In this document: in pieces, positions 62,228-64,000 of the stretch
Numbering within the stretch: position 1 is the stretch's first letter
Layout of the letters: the number at the start of each line of letters is the position of its first letter
Assembly: GCF_007995245.1 (NCBI RefSeq)
Contig: NZ_VCBA01000005.1
Span: 62,001 to 126,000, forward strand
DNA: 64,000 bases
Reading direction: 5' to 3'
From: Tateyamaria sp. syn59
Lineage (GTDB): Bacteria > Pseudomonadota > Alphaproteobacteria > Rhodobacterales > Rhodobacteraceae
Notes under the pieces: generated by a model
The model's database searches: none
Seen by the model: the letters and a program-made list of their open reading frames with translations, nothing else
What the model was told of the DNA's origin: nothing
Position numbers and translations under genes: made by a program

Positions 62228-63886
62228 TCAGGCAAAGGATCCGTGACAAAACCACCCCGCCGACATCGCGCCGCCATGGGCATAGAACAGCCACAGCCGC
62301 TGCCCGTCCGTCGTGTCCGTCACCCAATAATCCCGCGTGCCCGACCGCCAGTTCGGATCGTCCAGCCACCATTCCGGCGCGATCCGCTCGGGGCCGATGG
62401 CGCGGTGCCGGGTCAGGTCCATGCCCCGCCAGCGGAAAACCTTCGGCATCTTGGGGGTCGCCGGGGCGTGCACAGGCTCGGGGTGCCACAGCAACAAGGG
62501 GCGCGGATTTGTAGGTTTGGGCCACGGCCCTTGATGCGGTTCCGACCACGCAGCAGACATGACCTTGTGAGATTTTTCAGGGATATGGCTGTCCGCCGGT
62601 TCAAAGCGCCGGATGGAATCCAGCCCCACCCGCGCGCCCAGCCGCCCGATCAGATCGTCCATCGCGTTGGCGCTGTTCAGCCGTGCCTGCACGGCGGCCC
62701 CTGCCTCGCGGTGACCCACGGGCATCACGTCGTGAACCGGCTCAACCTGCGTAGCCAACACGCGGATCATGTCGATGCCAAAGCCTGCGTCGATCTCCTC
62801 GATCTTCATCTCCAACAGCGGTCGGATGCGGTGCGGATCATGCGTGGGACGGGCCAACCCCACCTCGACCACCTCAATGGCATGATCGCTGCGATGGGCT
62901 TGCAGCATCACCCGCCGCGCGCCTTTTCCCTTGTCTTCCAGCATCTTGCAGAGCCGGGGCAGAGTCCGGTCAATGGCAGCCATCACATCCTCGGCCAGCC
63001 CGATTGGGTCGGGCAAGGTCATGCGGACGGCAAAGTGATCAGGCGGCTTTGCGGGAGACACAGGCTCGGGCGCGCTGCCCATCGCCTGGTCCAGCCGCAT
63101 GACCAACCCGCGCCCGAACCGACGCGCCAATCCGGCCCGTGGCTGGCCCAGTAGATCCCCCACCCGGCGCAGCCCCAGGCGGCCCAGCTGCGCCGTCATA
63201 TCCGCGTCCAGGCGCAGGGCGGCAATGGGCAGGGGCGACAGCGCACCATAGGTCTGGCCGGGCGGCGCAATCCGTTTGATATCGGAGACCTGCATGGTGA
63301 CACCGGGGGCCGCACCCCCCTTGGTCCAATGCCGCCGCTTGCCCGCGCGGGACCGCGTGGCGCGCGCCTCTTGATCAATGGAATCGCCCGACCGATCCGA
63401 CCCCGCCGCGCGTCCCGCATACCGGGCCAGGGCCCAAGCCGCCCCGCGCGTGTCGGCCAGCCCCATCAAAACGCTTAGGCCCAAATCGGTGCAGTCATCC
63501 TGCACCACCTGCATCAACTGCGCCTCGCCTCCGAACAGATGCGCACAGCCCGTCAGATCAACGACCAGCGCGTCCCCATCCTCGGGCGCGACCCAGGGCG
63601 AAAACTTGCCCGCCCAACGCTGCAACGCCTCAAGAAACCGCTGTTCTCCTTGCGGGCTGCGCGGAAAGGTCAAAAGCCCCGGACACATCGCATGGGCATC
63701 GCGCACGGGCTGTCCCACCTGCAGACCCGCCGCCTGCGCCACCCCGTTCAGGGCGGTGATCACCTGCATGTTCTGTTGTTCGCACGCGACAGCTACAGGC
63801 TGATCCGCCAGTACGGGCTGACGCCTGATCAGGCGCTCAACCCCAAGCCTGGGAAACCAGATGGACAGGATACGACGGTTGGGCAT
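62228..63886 (-). CDS. imuB: ImuB, Y-family DNA polymerase-like protein
   Basis: A 552-residue Y-family polymerase relative. The N terminus RRILSIWFPRLGVERLIRR replaces the catalytic Asp residues of true polymerases, and DALVVDLTGCAHLFGGEAQL is the ImuB signature. The C-terminal tail (PKMPKVFRWRGMDLTRHRAI and SGTRDYWVTDTTDG) is the conserved ImuB tail. With ImuA and DnaE2 it mediates SOS mutagenesis. The ATG at 63886 has a LexA box just upstream. imuA and dnaE2 are not seen adjacent. Confidence 0.92.
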   Translation of the reverse strand: MPNRRILSIWFPRLGVERLIRRQPVLADQPVAVACEQQNMQVITALNGVAQAAGLQVGQPVRDAHAMCPGLLTFPRSPQGEQRFLEALQRWAGKFSPWVAPEDGDALVVDLTGCAHLFGGEAQLMQVVQDDCTDLGLSVLMGLADTRGAAWALARYAGRAAGSDRSGDSIDQEARATRSRAGKRRHWTKGGAAPGVTMQVSDIKRIAPPGQTYGALSPLPIAALRLDADMTAQLGRLGLRRVGDLLGQPRAGLARRFGRGLVMRLDQAMGSAPEPVSPAKPPDHFAVRMTLPDPIGLAEDVMAAIDRTLPRLCKMLEDKGKGARRVMLQAHRSDHAIEVVEVGLARPTHDPHRIRPLLEMKIEEIDAGFGIDMIRVLATQVEPVHDVMPVGHREAGAAVQARLNSANAMDDLIGRLGARVGLDSIRRFEPADSHIPEKSHKVMSAAWSEPHQGPWPKPTNPRPLLLWHPEPVHAPATPKMPKVFRWRGMDLTRHRAIGPERIAPEWWLDDPNWRSGTRDYWVTDTTDGQRLWLFYAHGGAMSAGWFCHGSFA

Positions 63887-63894
63887 GCACAAAT

Positions 63895-63909
63895 GTTCTT
63901 AATTTGTTC
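63895..63909. promoter_or_regulatory. LexA (SOS) box upstream of imuB
   Basis: GTTC-N7-GTTC (GTTCTTAATTTGTTC on the plus strand), the alphaproteobacterial LexA site, 8 bases upstream of the imuB start codon. Confidence 0.8.
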
Positions 63910-63964
63910 TCATGCCAAACTAGGCTGAGTCGGGTCCTTGAGTCGAGTCAGCCCACCTGCGACA

Positions 63965-64000
63965 TCACGCGCCGTAGCGGGCCAGGAACGTCTTGACGGC
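63965..64000 (-). CDS. 3' end of an unidentified gene (runs off window)
   Basis: The last eleven codons of a minus-strand frame ending KTFLARYGA then TGA. Only the tail is visible, so the product cannot be named. It is not clearly ImuA. Confidence 0.35.
   Translation of the reverse strand, partial: AVKTFLARYGA

Overview
The window looks like chromosomal DNA of a Roseobacter-group member of the Rhodobacterales (Alphaproteobacteria). The evidence is high GC content, a CcrM-type GANTC methyltransferase, an imuB SOS polymerase gene with an alphaproteobacterial LexA box (GTTC-N7-GTTC), a Rhodobacter-type porin, an lptE-holA pair, and DUF families typical of this order (DUF3576, DUF2125, DUF4170, DUF2794). 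No tRNA, rRNA, CRISPR array or intact insertion sequence was seen.

Layout. 1-7.5 kb: start of ftsK, an aminotransferase, an amidase, a UbiH-type hydroxylase, then a Trm112 / Lon-domain / thioredoxin-TPR / GNAT / xthA set. 7.8-15 kb (minus strand): an operon with a cytosine-deaminase-like amidohydrolase, a BMP-family binding protein, an amidase and a nucleoside-type ABC transporter. 15.1-19.7 kb (minus strand): a second operon headed by a clear guanidine-I (ykkC) riboswitch. It encodes a NitT/TauT-type ABC importer, a ureohydrolase that is probably a guanidine hydrolase, and a small His-rich protein of unknown function. 20-24.2 kb: response regulator, ribA, L,D-transpeptidase, YggS and porin. 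24.4-27.9 kb: DUF3576 lipoprotein, a decayed leucyl-tRNA synthetase gene, lptE and holA. 28-37.5 kb: mixed housekeeping genes including mscS, a BaiN-like flavoprotein, an SDR/enoyl-CoA hydratase pair, DUF2125, pmbA and a cysQ-like gene. 37.6-40 kb: DUF4170-waaA-lpxK for lipid A/Kdo. 40-47.6 kb: dsbA-DUF721, mutY, alkB, an adenylate cyclase, ccrM, rnhB and a secreted repeat protein. 47.7-53.2 kb: a membrane protein with a winged-helix-like tail, an HpaI aldolase, DUF3095, an MFS transporter and asd. 53.8-55.1 kb: sbtB-sbtA bicarbonate transport pair. 55.4-64 kb: M17 peptidase and NlpC/P60, DUF2794, paaI-paaK, a YunG-like protein, bioY-DUF1284 and imuB.

Two regions stand out. First, the riboswitch operon reads as a complete guanidine uptake and hydrolysis module: the aptamer senses guanidine, the ABC system imports it, and the ureohydrolase would split it to urea and ammonia. 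In Synechocystis the guanidine hydrolase is nickel dependent and is encoded beside hypAB nickel chaperones. Those are absent here, and an uncharacterised 136-residue protein with six histidines in its first 22 residues takes the final operon position. Second, leuS at its usual place ahead of lptE-holA is a pseudogene: stop codons, frameshifts and internal losses reduce it to about 1.4 kb. A working leucyl-tRNA synthetase must therefore lie elsewhere in the genome.

All positions come from reading the sequence. Family names rest on motif and sequence recognition, without database searches.
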